Shown here: positions 23,719-32,691 of the stretch, piece after piece | Layout: every line of letters begins with the position of its first letter | How positions within the stretch are numbered: the stretch's first letter is position 1 | DNA from: CAVHXA01 sp963639765 | GTDB taxonomy: Bacteria > Bacillota > Clostridia > Oscillospirales > Oscillospiraceae | Reading direction: 5' to 3' | DNA: 64,000 bases | Assembly: GCA_963639765.1 (NCBI GenBank) | Contig: CAVHXA010000003.1 | Coordinates: forward strand, 56,776 to 120,775 | Position numbers and translations under genes: made by a program | Notes under the pieces: generated by a model | Database searches by the model: none | Seen by the model: only the letters and a program-made list of their open reading frames with translations | What the model was told of the DNA's origin: nothing

Positions 23719-25032
23719 TTATGCGTCTTCGGGCTGCTGCGACACAGCTTCGTCTGTCGGGTCGGCAGATACGGCCTGCTCGGCGGAGCGATAATCCTCC
23801 GGAATGTCCGGATATTCGTCCCGCAGGACCTGACGGTCGGTCAGATGACGGGCCGCGAGATGGCGATTGACCAGCGTTGTGACGATGTAGTTGAGCACGG
23901 CAAAGGTCGGCACGCCGATAACCATGCCCACAAAGCCAAACAGCTTGCCGAACACAAGAATCGATACCACAATCCAGAATGCCGAGACATTTATGCGGTC
24001 ACCCAGAATTTTCGGGCCGATTACATTGCCGTCGAGCTGCTGCAGTCCAAAGACAAAGAGAACAAAATACAGACATTTCATGGGGTCGATCATCAGTACA
24101 AGAAAAGCGCTCGGAACGGCTCCGATAAAGGGTCCGAAGAACGGGATGATGTTGGTCACGCCCACAATCACGGAGATCAGGATGGTATAGGGCATGTTCA
24201 GCAGTGTGCAGCCGATAGAGCACAGCAGGCCGATGATGACGGAATCGATGATTTTGCCGACCAGAAACTTGCCGAAATATTCGTGGGCATGGCGAATAAC
24301 ATCGGTGATCCAGTATGCCCAGGTATCGCGGAAGCCCGCACGAATGATTTTTTTGGATTGCCGGAGGAAGTTGTCCTTGCTGAAGAGCACATAGATGGCA
24401 ATGACAAAGCCTATGACGATATTGAAGAAGCTGACCACCATGCCAATGACCGAGTTTGTTACCGTGGCCACAAGGCTCTGTACCTTTGGGACAATATTGC
24501 CGGTGATATAGTCGGACAGAAAGTTTTCGAAACGGCCCAGCAGCCCGGATGCGGAGTTTACCATGTCCGGGTTGTTGTCGAGCAGGTGCAGTACCCAGCT
24601 CTCGATCGTGGTGTAGTAGGTGTCGAGGTTGTTGATAAGCATGGTGACGCTTTCTGTCAGGCGAGGCAGCATCAGCGCAAAAAACGTCCAGATCAGCAGG
24701 CCGACCAGCAAAAAGGTAATGGTAACCGCCAATGTGCGGCAGGCGGTTCGACGCTTCTGAACAGGGGGCTCTTCTTTTCGCAGAGGGTCGTAGGGCTGCA
24801 GGTGAAAGGCCCGGAGCAGAAGATCCTCGAAGAAGCGCATGGGAAAACACAGCAGATAGGCAAAGGCCAGTCCGTAAACCACGGGCGAAAGCGTTTTTCC
24901 GATGCTTTTGAGCGCAGCGGTCAGACTTCCGATCCGTGTGAGCAGGACATATACAAGGATTACCGCCGACAGCGAGAGGAAAAGAGTCAGCCCCCAGCGA
25001 AAATAGGGCGTGTTGCGCCTGGATTTGCGCAT
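23719..25032 (-). CDS. AI-2E family (YtvI/PerM-type) transporter
   Basis: 437 aa from ATG 25032 with AAAGG upstream; a GTG three codons earlier is possible but sits against the ribosome site. Two N-terminal helices, a central soluble segment, and six to seven C-terminal helices carry family blocks such as VTNIIPFFGPFIGAVPSAFL and QQLDGNVIGPKILGD. The family exports diverse small molecules or ions and is seldom truly AI-2 specific. The last 60 residues are acidic and cytosolic. Divergent from the MBL hydrolase gene. Confidence 0.9.
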   Translation of the reverse strand: MRKSRRNTPYFRWGLTLFLSLSAVILVYVLLTRIGSLTAALKSIGKTLSPVVYGLAFAYLLCFPMRFFEDLLLRAFHLQPYDPLRKEEPPVQKRRTACRTLAVTITFLLVGLLIWTFFALMLPRLTESVTMLINNLDTYYTTIESWVLHLLDNNPDMVNSASGLLGRFENFLSDYITGNIVPKVQSLVATVTNSVIGMVVSFFNIVIGFVIAIYVLFSKDNFLRQSKKIIRAGFRDTWAYWITDVIRHAHEYFGKFLVGKIIDSVIIGLLCSIGCTLLNMPYTILISVIVGVTNIIPFFGPFIGAVPSAFLVLMIDPMKCLYFVLFVFGLQQLDGNVIGPKILGDRINVSAFWIVVSILVFGKLFGFVGMVIGVPTFAVLNYIVTTLVNRHLAARHLTDRQVLRDEYPDIPEDYRSAEQAVSADPTDEAVSQQPEDA

Positions 25033-25293
25033 GTATGCCACCGCCTTTCAGATGTTCCGTGCCGGCAGACCGGCAGCTTCGAGCTTACCATACTTTGCCC
25101 CGGTTTTCCAGCGATGACCGGGAATGTTTAACATCCCATTTGCGGCCGCGGCAGATATTCTGCCGGATGAACACGTCACATCACAGTGCCTGCGGCGCTT
25201 TGCATACCTCTTTCGTTGATGCATCGCTGCCTTGCCATACACGGAGCCGGACGCGTTTTTCCGCAAACCGGACCCCCGAAAGGAGCCCTTTTC

Positions 25294-26052
25294 ATGTCTT
25301 ATCTGATACCTCTGGCCAGCGGATCAACGGGCAACTGCACGCTGCTTTGCCTGGCGGAGAGATATATTCTTATCGATCTCGGCATCAGTCTGCGGAGGCT
25401 GACACAGAATCTGGACCGGCTTGGTCTGGCGCCGGACAGACTGGATGCTGTTCTGGTCACCCATGGGCACATAGATCACGTGCGCGGCTTCGGGACCTTT
25501 TGCCGCAAGCTGTCGGTGCCTGTTTATATGACCGAGCGGACCGCAGCCATGGCGCAGGCAGAGCACGCCGACATCTTTGCGTGCGGACAGGTCTTTTCAC
25601 CTCTGCCGGAAATCTGTGTACAGTCGTTTGCAACCAGCCACGACTGCCCCGGCAGTGTCGGCTTTGTCATTCAGGGGTTTGGACACAGAATCGGATACGC
25701 TACAGATCTGGGTGTCTGCCCGGAGTCTACACTGCATCTGCTGGCCGGCTGCGATACGCTTGTGCTGGAATTCAACCACGACCCGCAGCTGCTTATGGCC
25801 GGCCCCTATCCTCCCGCGCTCAAGCAGAGGATCCTGTCGGATCGGGGGCATTTGAGCAACGCGGCTGCCGCACAGGCCGCTGCATGGCTGGCGGACCATG
25901 GCACCCGCCGGTTTCTGCTGGCACATTTGAGTGCGCAGAACAATACGCCGGAGCTTGCTCTCGCCGCCGCCCGGGCCGCGCTGAGCGGCATGGATGTGAC
26001 CATTTCCGTTGCGCCGCCTGATATGGGTCAGCCGGTGATGCTGGACAATTAG
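25294..26052 (+). CDS. MBL-fold metallo-hydrolase (YycJ/WalJ-like)
   Basis: 252 aa from ATG 25294 with GAAAGGAG seven to eight bases upstream. Begins SYLIPLASGSTGNCTLL, then the metal-binding THGHIDH motif, further ligands in ATSHDCPGSVGF and YATDLG, and LVLEFNHDPQLL, HLSNAAAA and LAHLSAQNN, all as in the YycJ branch of RNase Z/beta-CASP-like MBL proteins. Binds two zinc ions; relatives are exonucleases or phosphodiesterases. Usually linked to walRK, which is not the case here. Converges on the next gene with zero spacing. Confidence 0.9.
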   Translation: MSYLIPLASGSTGNCTLLCLAERYILIDLGISLRRLTQNLDRLGLAPDRLDAVLVTHGHIDHVRGFGTFCRKLSVPVYMTERTAAMAQAEHADIFACGQVFSPLPEICVQSFATSHDCPGSVGFVIQGFGHRIGYATDLGVCPESTLHLLAGCDTLVLEFNHDPQLLMAGPYPPALKQRILSDRGHLSNAAAAQAAAWLADHGTRRFLLAHLSAQNNTPELALAAARAALSGMDVTISVAPPDMGQPVMLDN

Positions 26053-28014
26053 CTACAGGTTGTTTGCCAGCGCATAGGCGGCACGCAGACCGGTCTGGAT
26101 ACAGCCGACCCTGTTGCAGTCGCCGATCATGTGGGTTGGTACGGTGCCATCCATAAAGGCCATGGCCTCGGTCTGCCGTGCCTTCATGCCGGCGGCCAGA
26201 ATGACGTTGTCGGCCGGAATCCGCTGTGCAAGCCCGGCTTCGTCGGTATAGCAGACAAAGCCCTGTGCAATTTCGGTGCAGCGGGCATTTACATGACAGG
26301 TCAGTCCCTCCTGCTCCTGCCAGGCCTTTTCAAACAGACTGCGGAAGTGTACGGGCACGCTCTCGGGAGACAAAACCGATCCCATTTCCAGGACCTCCGT
26401 AATATGGCCTTTCCGGGCCAGATGGATGCCCATTTCCATGCCGATCTCGCCTCCGCCCACAATTACAACACGTCGGCCCAGCTCGGGTTCGCGGGCCGCT
26501 GCCTGTGTTGCCGGCAGGACGTGCGGGAGCTCCACCCCCGGGATGGGCGGCACTGTCGGCTGTGAGCCAATGGCCACCACTACCTCGTCGTAATTTTCGC
26601 GGGCCAGCATATCGGGTGTGGCTTCGGTGTTCATGCGCAGGCGAACGGCCGATTTTTCGATCTGGCGGACCAGATAATCACGGAAGCGCGTTATCGTCCA
26701 TTTGATCTCCATGCCCTGCATGGCGTTCAGCAGACCGCCAAGACGTTTCTGCTTTTCATACAGCGTCACATCGTGTCCGCGGGCGGCCAGCAGCAGCGCG
26801 GTCTCCATCCCGACAGGGCCGCCTCCGACCACGGCCAGTTTTTTTGTTCGCTGCGGTGCTGTTGTCAGCCGCTCGATTTTGTGCTCCAGGCCCCACTGCG
26901 GATTCACCGAGCAGACCGTGTTCCAGTTGCCCGGCCCGGCCACATGGCATTTGTTGCAGCGCAGACAGGGGACGACGTCTTCGTTGTTTCCGGCATAGGC
27001 CTTGATCCCCCATTGCGGATCTGCGATAAAGGCCCGGGCTGCACCGATAAAGTCCGCCTGCCCCTGCGCGATAATCTGCTCGCAGTGGTCCAGATCCTGA
27101 CAGCCGCCAACCACGTCCACATAGAGGCTGTCAATTCCCGCCTCGCGGATGCCGCGCCGGATGGCGGCTGCACTGTCGAGCTGGGGAATTTCCCGCGGGT
27201 CGAGGTAGGTTGGCTGCGAGGGATCGATCGAGCCGCCTCGAATCTGCAGAATATCGACCTTTCCGGCAGCAAGCCCGGCAAATGCGATCTGGTCCTGCAC
27301 CGTAAGCCCGCCGGCAAACAGATCGTCTTCGCGTCCGGAGATGGAGATTTCAATCAGGAAATCTTTTCCGCAGGCGTCTTTGATGGCCTGACAGATCATC
27401 AGCGGAAAACGGGCGCGGTTTTCGATGCTGCCGCCGAATTCGTCGGTACGCCTGTTGCTCAGCGGTGAAAGAAAACGACCGGGAAACATCAGGCGGTAGG
27501 CCATATGCATAAAGCACATATCAAAGCCGAGGCTTTTGGCAAGCCGGGCCTCTTCGGCATAGGCCTCCGTCATCTGATACAGCAGCTCCTTCGGCGCGGC
27601 CTTTCCGTATTCGGGCTTTGAGCCGTCGCCGGCAACGTATTCGGACAGCACTCCGTCCGAGGCGTCATAGCCCTTTACGATGTTCATATCCGGAAGCACC
27701 AGATACGAGGCCTTTGCTCCGTAGTAGTGGACCATATCCGCCATCTGCGCAAACATGTGCTGATGCGGTCCGGTGTGGATGTCCAGCGTCAGCGAGTGGG
27801 GGTCGGTGGTTTTTACGGGGTTGTTGCCCTTGCAGGTTACCACGGCTGCTCCGGCCTTTGCCTTATTGGCATAGTGCGAAATCAGAGCTTCGGTCGGCCA
27901 TTTTTCGGTGGCCTGCACAAAATGCGGATTGCTTGGCGTGGCAATCAGACGATTGCGCAGCACAACGTTTCCGATGCGGATGGGGGACAGCAGGTTTTGA
28001 TATTTCAGTGCCAT
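26053..28014 (-). CDS. NADH:flavin oxidoreductase of the enoate/2,4-dienoyl-CoA reductase type
   Basis: 653 aa. The N-terminal Old-Yellow-Enzyme TIM barrel (about 1-340) has LSPIRIGNVVLRNRLIATPS and FLSPLSNRRTDEFGGSIENRARFPL; a cysteine cluster follows (CLRCNKCHV...VCSVN, a 4Fe-4S ligand set), then FAD- and NAD-binding Rossmann domains (VVGGGPVGMETAL and VIVGGGEIGMEMG). This is the architecture of 2,4-dienoyl-CoA reductase, enoate reductase and the bile-acid enzymes BaiCD/BaiH. The canonical substrate-binding Tyr region reads HMAYRLMFPG, so substrate is open. Monocistronic; its stop abuts the MBL gene stop. Confidence 0.9.
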   Translation of the reverse strand: MALKYQNLLSPIRIGNVVLRNRLIATPSNPHFVQATEKWPTEALISHYANKAKAGAAVVTCKGNNPVKTTDPHSLTLDIHTGPHQHMFAQMADMVHYYGAKASYLVLPDMNIVKGYDASDGVLSEYVAGDGSKPEYGKAAPKELLYQMTEAYAEEARLAKSLGFDMCFMHMAYRLMFPGRFLSPLSNRRTDEFGGSIENRARFPLMICQAIKDACGKDFLIEISISGREDDLFAGGLTVQDQIAFAGLAAGKVDILQIRGGSIDPSQPTYLDPREIPQLDSAAAIRRGIREAGIDSLYVDVVGGCQDLDHCEQIIAQGQADFIGAARAFIADPQWGIKAYAGNNEDVVPCLRCNKCHVAGPGNWNTVCSVNPQWGLEHKIERLTTAPQRTKKLAVVGGGPVGMETALLLAARGHDVTLYEKQKRLGGLLNAMQGMEIKWTITRFRDYLVRQIEKSAVRLRMNTEATPDMLARENYDEVVVAIGSQPTVPPIPGVELPHVLPATQAAAREPELGRRVVIVGGGEIGMEMGIHLARKGHITEVLEMGSVLSPESVPVHFRSLFEKAWQEQEGLTCHVNARCTEIAQGFVCYTDEAGLAQRIPADNVILAAGMKARQTEAMAFMDGTVPTHMIGDCNRVGCIQTGLRAAYALANNL

Positions 28015-28102
28015 AGCAGACTCTCCTCAGGCAGCATTCAGATTGGAAGCTCCCGACTTTGCTGATTTGTTCGGGCTTGCCTCTGCAGCTTTGTTTACCC
28101 GT

Positions 28103-28131
28103 ATCATACAGCAAAAACCCGTTTCTGTACA
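28103..28131 (-). promoter_or_regulatory. Possible promoter of the flavin oxidoreductase
   Basis: Minus-strand TGTACA (28126-28131), 17 bp spacer, TATGAT (28103-28108), about 85 bases before the start codon at 28014. The -35 box is only a partial match. Confidence 0.5.
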
Positions 28132-28169
28132 GCTTCTGTCTGAAAATAAATGGCCCTGCCGCCGGCCGG

Positions 28170-28198
28170 TTGACACCGAGCATCCTTCCATCTATACT
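28170..28198 (+). promoter_or_regulatory. Sigma-A promoter of the UGSC-family gene
   Basis: TTGACA (28170-28175), 17 bp spacer, TATACT (28193-28198). It gives a leader of about 165 bases, in which CCGCGG (28243-28248) pairs with CCGCGG (28261-28266) and TTTT with AAAA inside; no other structure was recognised. The leader has no T run next to the stem. Nothing else is seen in the 28015-28370 gap. Confidence 0.85.
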
Positions 28199-28370
28199 GA
28201 TATACGGTGCCGTGCTGCGCCGCAGTCACCGCGCAGATGCGTCCGCGGCTTTTGCCAAAACCGCGGCTGAAAAACCTGCAGGCCGCACAGAGCTTCGTCT
28301 TTTTCCTGCCAAATCCGCCATCCCGCCGATTTGCGCAATCTTATCCGAACAGAGCTTAGGAGGAACCGCC

Positions 28371-30047
28371 ATGATGCCGCAGTATACCGTTCTGTCTCCG
28401 TGGGCCGCGAGTGATCATCTGGTCAAGCAGCCCATCTGTTCCCGGCTGAACACCCTTGCCGGAAAAACCCTTGGACTATATGCCTCGTTCAAGGAATACC
28501 ACCCGTTTTTCATGCAGGAGCTGCAGCGTCAGCTCTCCGCCCTGCTTCCCGATACGGCCTTCTGCCACTTTACCTATATTATCGACGCAACCGAAATCCG
28601 CAGCGATCCTGCACACTATCCGGAGTTCCGCCAATGGCTTTCGGGCGTGGATGCTGTGGTGGGCGTGGGCGCGGATATGGGCTCGTGCGCGCTGTATATG
28701 GGTTATAACTTTGCCGAGATCGAGCGGCTCGGCAGGCCTGCCGTGCTGCTGAGCAAGCAGCAATACCGCTCCTCGGCGCAGAAGGGCGCCGCAGCGCGAG
28801 ACTATCCCGGTCTGCGCATCGTCACCTACGACGGGCCCGGGTTTGTGCCAAACGGTGTGGACTGCGGCCAATGGACCGTCGACACCTATCGCGACACAAT
28901 CGCGGCCATGCTGCCGCAGATTATCCGGGCGCTTACCGATCCGCTGACCCCAGAGGAAGCGCACCCCGCCCCGGCCCGTGACTGGTCGGAGGAAACCTTT
29001 ACCGGCACACTGGATGAGATCAACGCCTGGCTGTATACACACGGCTGGACAAACGGAACGCCCGTGGTTCCGCCAACTCGCGAGGCTGTTGACGAAATGC
29101 TGCGCGGAACCGACCTTTCTCCCGATCATGTGGTTGCGGAGCTCCCGCCCATGCTGGGCAGGGCAACCGTCGAGAAGATTGCTGTCAACGGCGTTATGGC
29201 CGGCTGCCTGCCCACCTATATGCCCATACTTATCGCCATGGTCCGCGGCCTTGCCGACCGAACAATCCAGCTCGAGGGCTGGACCTGCTCCAACGCCGGC
29301 TGGGCTCCCACCATTGTTGTCAGCGGTCCCGTTGCGCGCGAAATTGGTCTGAACAGCGACCGCAATCTCTTTTCCGCCTATACGCAGGCCGCCTCGTGCC
29401 TGGGCAGGGCTCTGGCCTATCTGATCATGAACATCTCCGGCTGCCGCAGTCAGATCGAGGATATGTCCGGGCCGGGCAGTGACTGCCGCTTTGGCATCTG
29501 CATTGCCGAAAACGAAGCCGAATCTCCATGGCCTTCTCTTCCGGCAGATCTTGGCCTGCAGGACGGAGACAATGCCGTTACGCTGTTCTGGCCCAGTGAA
29601 CACCACCAGCTGCCGACAGCAAGCCCCTCTGCCACGCTGGATCGACTGTGCCGTCTTTGGCACGGCGGCTTTGATGTCGGTGCCATGATCACCCTTCCTC
29701 CGGAATGCGCAAAAATGTTTGCCGAGGCCGGTTATACCAAGCAGGCAATTCTCAGCTACGTAAAAGAATACAACCGTCGGCCGTCGGATGAAATTCCCCG
29801 TGCGGCCATCGGCAACAACCATCCGCGGCCCGGTCTTATATTCCCGGCGGCCGGTCTGACCCATTCCGCACCCCTGTTCTGGAATACCGATCATATGTTT
29901 GTGGTGGTTGGCGGCCGCGACTGGGGCATGTGTTATCTGGGCGGCGGTGATCACGGCGGACCCGTCTGCAAAAAAATCGATCTGCCCGAGGGCTGGACAG
30001 AGCTTGCCGAGCAATACCGCCGGACCCCTGCTCCGGTAGACTATTAA
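28371..30047 (+). CDS. UGSC-family protein fused to its partner domain; Met at the Sec/Cys position
   Basis: 558 aa from ATG 28371 with AGGAGG seven to eight bases upstream. Residues about 25-205 resemble the UGSC (seleno)protein family: VDAVVGVGADMGSCALYMG...EIERLGRPAVLLS...YPGLRIVTYDGPG. Where the family has Sec or Cys (UGSC/CGSC) this protein has Met103 (codon ATG at 28677-28679), leaving GSC with Cys106. Residues about 210-558 form a second conserved domain found with UGSC proteins: LDEINAWLYTHGWTNGTPVVPPTREAVDEMLRGT (in parts), ATVEKIAVNGVMAGCLPTYMPIL and CIAENEAESPW. Function of the family is unknown. Own promoter; divergent from a redox flavoenzyme. Domain identification is from memory of the family pattern. 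Confidence 0.78.
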   Translation: MMPQYTVLSPWAASDHLVKQPICSRLNTLAGKTLGLYASFKEYHPFFMQELQRQLSALLPDTAFCHFTYIIDATEIRSDPAHYPEFRQWLSGVDAVVGVGADMGSCALYMGYNFAEIERLGRPAVLLSKQQYRSSAQKGAAARDYPGLRIVTYDGPGFVPNGVDCGQWTVDTYRDTIAAMLPQIIRALTDPLTPEEAHPAPARDWSEETFTGTLDEINAWLYTHGWTNGTPVVPPTREAVDEMLRGTDLSPDHVVAELPPMLGRATVEKIAVNGVMAGCLPTYMPILIAMVRGLADRTIQLEGWTCSNAGWAPTIVVSGPVAREIGLNSDRNLFSAYTQAASCLGRALAYLIMNISGCRSQIEDMSGPGSDCRFGICIAENEAESPWPSLPADLGLQDGDNAVTLFWPSEHHQLPTASPSATLDRLCRLWHGGFDVGAMITLPPECAKMFAEAGYTKQAILSYVKEYNRRPSDEIPRAAIGNNHPRPGLIFPAAGLTHSAPLFWNTDHMFVVVGGRDWGMCYLGGGDHGGPVCKKIDLPEGWTELAEQYRRTPAPVDY

Positions 30048-30111
30048 GGCAGCACCGCGCAATTTGGCTGCGGCCTTCGCCGGATGTTTTGCCTCATTAT
30101 GCGGTGTTGCC
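30048..30111 (+). repeat. Stop-codon-adjacent repeat, copy 3 (full element with inverted ends)
   Basis: Begins directly after the TAA of the UGSC gene. Left end GGCAGCACCGC (30048-30058) is inverted at the right end as GCGGTGTTGCC (30101-30111), 10 of 11 matching; extended ends match at 16 of 21. It is a 64-bp palindromic element with no coding content. Shorter or weaker copies are at 3441 and 19767. Confidence 0.65.
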
Positions 30112-30202
30112 GTAATACGCCCTGACGGCTCTTTTCCGAACAATTCTGCGTTGACGCAGGCCTTTCGGCATTTTCACAGCAAATTTATGCCGCAAAACAA
30201 GC

Positions 30203-30230
30203 AGCCCGGCCGAAAGGCCGGGCTCTTTTG
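30203..30230. terminator. Bidirectional terminator between the UGSC gene and the DUF4129 gene
   Basis: Stem AGCCCGGCC / GGCCGGGCT with GAAA loop. CTTTTG follows on plus; GCTTGTTTTG follows on minus. It sits between convergent genes and ends the MoxR operon. Confidence 0.8.
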
Positions 30231-30236
30231 ACTGGT

Positions 30237-31589
30237 TCAGTCGATTTTCTGTTTCATTACGCGCCGAGCCGTTTTGACCTGCTCGTCGGTCGGCATGATA
30301 TTGCCGTAGCGTACGTCGTTATAGGCTTCGATCAGCCCGGCATAGTCGTCTTCGTTGTCCAGCTGATTTGCCAGAAGCTCATAGGGTGTTTCATACATAC
30401 CCCGCGGGTCGGAGGAAACGATTTTTTTGAGGACCTCCTTAAAGGCAAACCGGATCTTCATGCGCGGGTCTGCAAAGTCATCCATGCGCTGCGGACGCTC
30501 GGTCGCACGCCGAAGGGCATTGAGCAGCGATTCTTTTGAACCGTCCCACAGACTTTTCCAGGTAAAGAGATTTTCGGTTTCGTCCACGTAGTCTTCTTCT
30601 TCAGGAGGAGCAAACTTGCTTTTGAGCTTGAGCAGAAAACGCGGAACGCCGCCGATGCGCTTGAGACCCTTTTTAAACAGCCAGCGCAGAAATACAATCA
30701 GCAGCACCGCCACGCAGGCCATTGAGAAGATGACAACCAGAGTGGACATCAGGCTGCTTTCGCCGCGCGGCTCGACCACAAACAGTGAGTCTTCCTCGGC
30801 AACGGTGGCGGTTTCGTCTTCTTCGTAGCTGGTGGCGACACCGCGGCGGTCGAAAAGACCGGTAACAAAGCCCATCAGTGCAATGATTGCCTTGATCAGC
30901 CGCCCGAAGACAAAGGAAAACATGGTAAACAGCGGAGAGATGTTGGACAGAATCAGAGCAAGAATGATAAAGCCCGTGATCAGGAAGAAATTACACATCT
31001 GCATGCCCGCAGGATAGGAAACGGTGGCCTTCTGAGAGCCGGCGTGGATGCTGCGCCGCAGGCCCTTTGCGTTAAAGGCATAGAGACTCAGCAGGAAAAA
31101 TACGATTGCCGCAAGCGACGCCACGCGAAGCAGAGCGTCCGGGTATTCCAGCCCGGCAAATAAAATCAGGACCGCCAGGTGGACGATGATTCCGGAAATG
31201 GAAAGCGGACCATAGATGGCATAGCCGGCCTTTCGGGCACAGAAATAGAAATAAACCGACAGAAACATTGCCAGCAGGATGTGGACTATATACCCGACCC
31301 AAAAGCCCTTTGCCGGGGCCGGCAGAGAAAAAGCCATCAGCAGGCCGGCTGCCGCAATCCCGATGGCACACGCACCCATGGCCTGACCGGCCTGCGCATG
31401 CATGGACAGACGGCCCAGGATATAGCCCAGACAGGCATAGCAAAGCAGAAAGGCAGTGCGATACAGGGGATAGCCGAAAAACGCCTCGGCAAAGGCACCG
31501 ATTGGGATGGTAAAGGAAAGGACAAGCAGAAAGTTGACGATTTCAAACAGCACGCGCTGCGGCTTCAGGGTTCGTTTCGTCGTATTCAA
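30237..31589 (-). CDS. Membrane protein with C-terminal DUF4129 domain (MoxR operon partner)
   Basis: 450 aa from TTG 31589, with GGAGG nine bases upstream. Roughly six N-terminal helices (FLLVLSFTIPIGAFAEAFFG onward), a large loop, a further helix (LVVIFSMACVAVLLIVFLRWLF), then a soluble C-terminal part with RMKIRFAFKEVLKKIVSSDPRGMYETPYELLANQL, typical of DUF4129. This domain recurs with MoxR ATPases and DUF58 proteins in systems of unclear function, possibly assembly of surface or secreted proteins. It overlaps the DUF58 gene by 47 bases. Confidence 0.85.
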   Translation of the reverse strand: MNTTKRTLKPQRVLFEIVNFLLVLSFTIPIGAFAEAFFGYPLYRTAFLLCYACLGYILGRLSMHAQAGQAMGACAIGIAAAGLLMAFSLPAPAKGFWVGYIVHILLAMFLSVYFYFCARKAGYAIYGPLSISGIIVHLAVLILFAGLEYPDALLRVASLAAIVFFLLSLYAFNAKGLRRSIHAGSQKATVSYPAGMQMCNFFLITGFIILALILSNISPLFTMFSFVFGRLIKAIIALMGFVTGLFDRRGVATSYEEDETATVAEEDSLFVVEPRGESSLMSTLVVIFSMACVAVLLIVFLRWLFKKGLKRIGGVPRFLLKLKSKFAPPEEEDYVDETENLFTWKSLWDGSKESLLNALRRATERPQRMDDFADPRMKIRFAFKEVLKKIVSSDPRGMYETPYELLANQLDNEDDYAGLIEAYNDVRYGNIMPTDEQVKTARRVMKQKID

Positions 31590-32676
31590 ACTTTACAGCC
31601 TCCTTTCGCATGTATACATGAGTTACGGAGTTGCCCAGAGCGCGCAGTGTTTCGCTGCGCTCCTCGAGGGACTCGTTCCAGAAGGTGCTCAGAACCAGAA
31701 TATCCGCATCTTCGGTCTGGTCGTCCAGCAGACGCTCCATGGTGTGGTAGATGGACTCGTGCTCTTTGAGCTCCATCGCGGCCAGAGCCGTAAGCAGCAG
31801 ATGAAACTGCGTTTCCGAGCAGGCCGGCTGGATGGCAATATCGCCGTTGCGGTCGGTTGCCAGCCGTGCGTTGGAATACAGACCTACCTCCATGTCGTTT
31901 TCGATGGCCCAGGCAATGATGGAGGCAGCCGTGCGGATGCCGTATTCCATGTCTTCCTGTTCGGCATCGGAAAGATGTCCCCAGAACTGGTCCTGCGGGT
32001 CAACGTTGAATACAAGCACGATTCTGGGGCATACGGTATAGTCGTGTGTTTTTACCTGAAGGTTGCCGGTGCGGGCCGTGGCCTTCCAGTGGATGTCCTT
32101 TCGGCTGTCGCCGGGCTTATAGTCACGAATGCCGTTGATCAGAATCGGGTCGGGGAAAATCCAGCGCCGTACGGAGATGTCGCCCTGCCAGCGCAGAGCC
32201 TCGTCGGGGAGCTGGCTGTCGTCCAGGATTGCCGGATACACCCAGAGCTTGATGTTATGGTTCAGTTCCCGCATGAAGAAATTCATGCCGAACAGGTCGC
32301 CGATGGTTACCGTGGTGTCGGACAGGTCGTAATACCCGCGGTGAATGCACGTGACCTCATAGCGACGGGTGACGCGGCTGAAGCTTTTCAGAAAGAAGAT
32401 ACTGCGGTGGTATTGGTCGTCGACAATCGAGAGGTTGCCGGAGGACTTGAAGCGCAGCCAGGGCGAAAGCCTGGATTCGATGCGAATCCACGGGATGGGC
32501 AGAAGCTTGTTGTTGGAGATGATCTCCACAAGCTCCAGCTTTTCGCCTTCGAATACGGTGGTTTTGCTGATTTTGCGCTTGTAGCTGAGCTTTTTGAAGG
32601 ACATTTTCTGAAAAAACTTTACCTGGAGCATCGCCAGGATGCCGACGATTACGATGATCCAGAATGCTTTGGCCAA
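31543..32676 (-). CDS. DUF58 family protein
   Basis: 377 aa from TTG 32676, with GAGGAGG eight bases upstream. One or two N-terminal membrane helices (FWIIVIVGILAMLQVKFF), a beta-rich stretch, and the DUF58 signature INGIRDYKPGDSRKDIHWKATARTGNLQVK, followed by a vWA-like domain (RIVLVFNVDPQDQF...). DUF58 proteins act with MoxR AAA+ ATPases. It is between moxR (15 bases upstream) and the DUF4129 gene. Confidence 0.93.
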   Translation of the reverse strand: MAKAFWIIVIVGILAMLQVKFFQKMSFKKLSYKRKISKTTVFEGEKLELVEIISNNKLLPIPWIRIESRLSPWLRFKSSGNLSIVDDQYHRSIFFLKSFSRVTRRYEVTCIHRGYYDLSDTTVTIGDLFGMNFFMRELNHNIKLWVYPAILDDSQLPDEALRWQGDISVRRWIFPDPILINGIRDYKPGDSRKDIHWKATARTGNLQVKTHDYTVCPRIVLVFNVDPQDQFWGHLSDAEQEDMEYGIRTAASIIAWAIENDMEVGLYSNARLATDRNGDIAIQPACSETQFHLLLTALAAMELKEHESIYHTMERLLDDQTEDADILVLSTFWNESLEERSETLRALGNSVTHVYMRKEAVKFEYDETNPEAAARAV

Positions 32677-32691
32677 GAAAGACGCCTCCTC

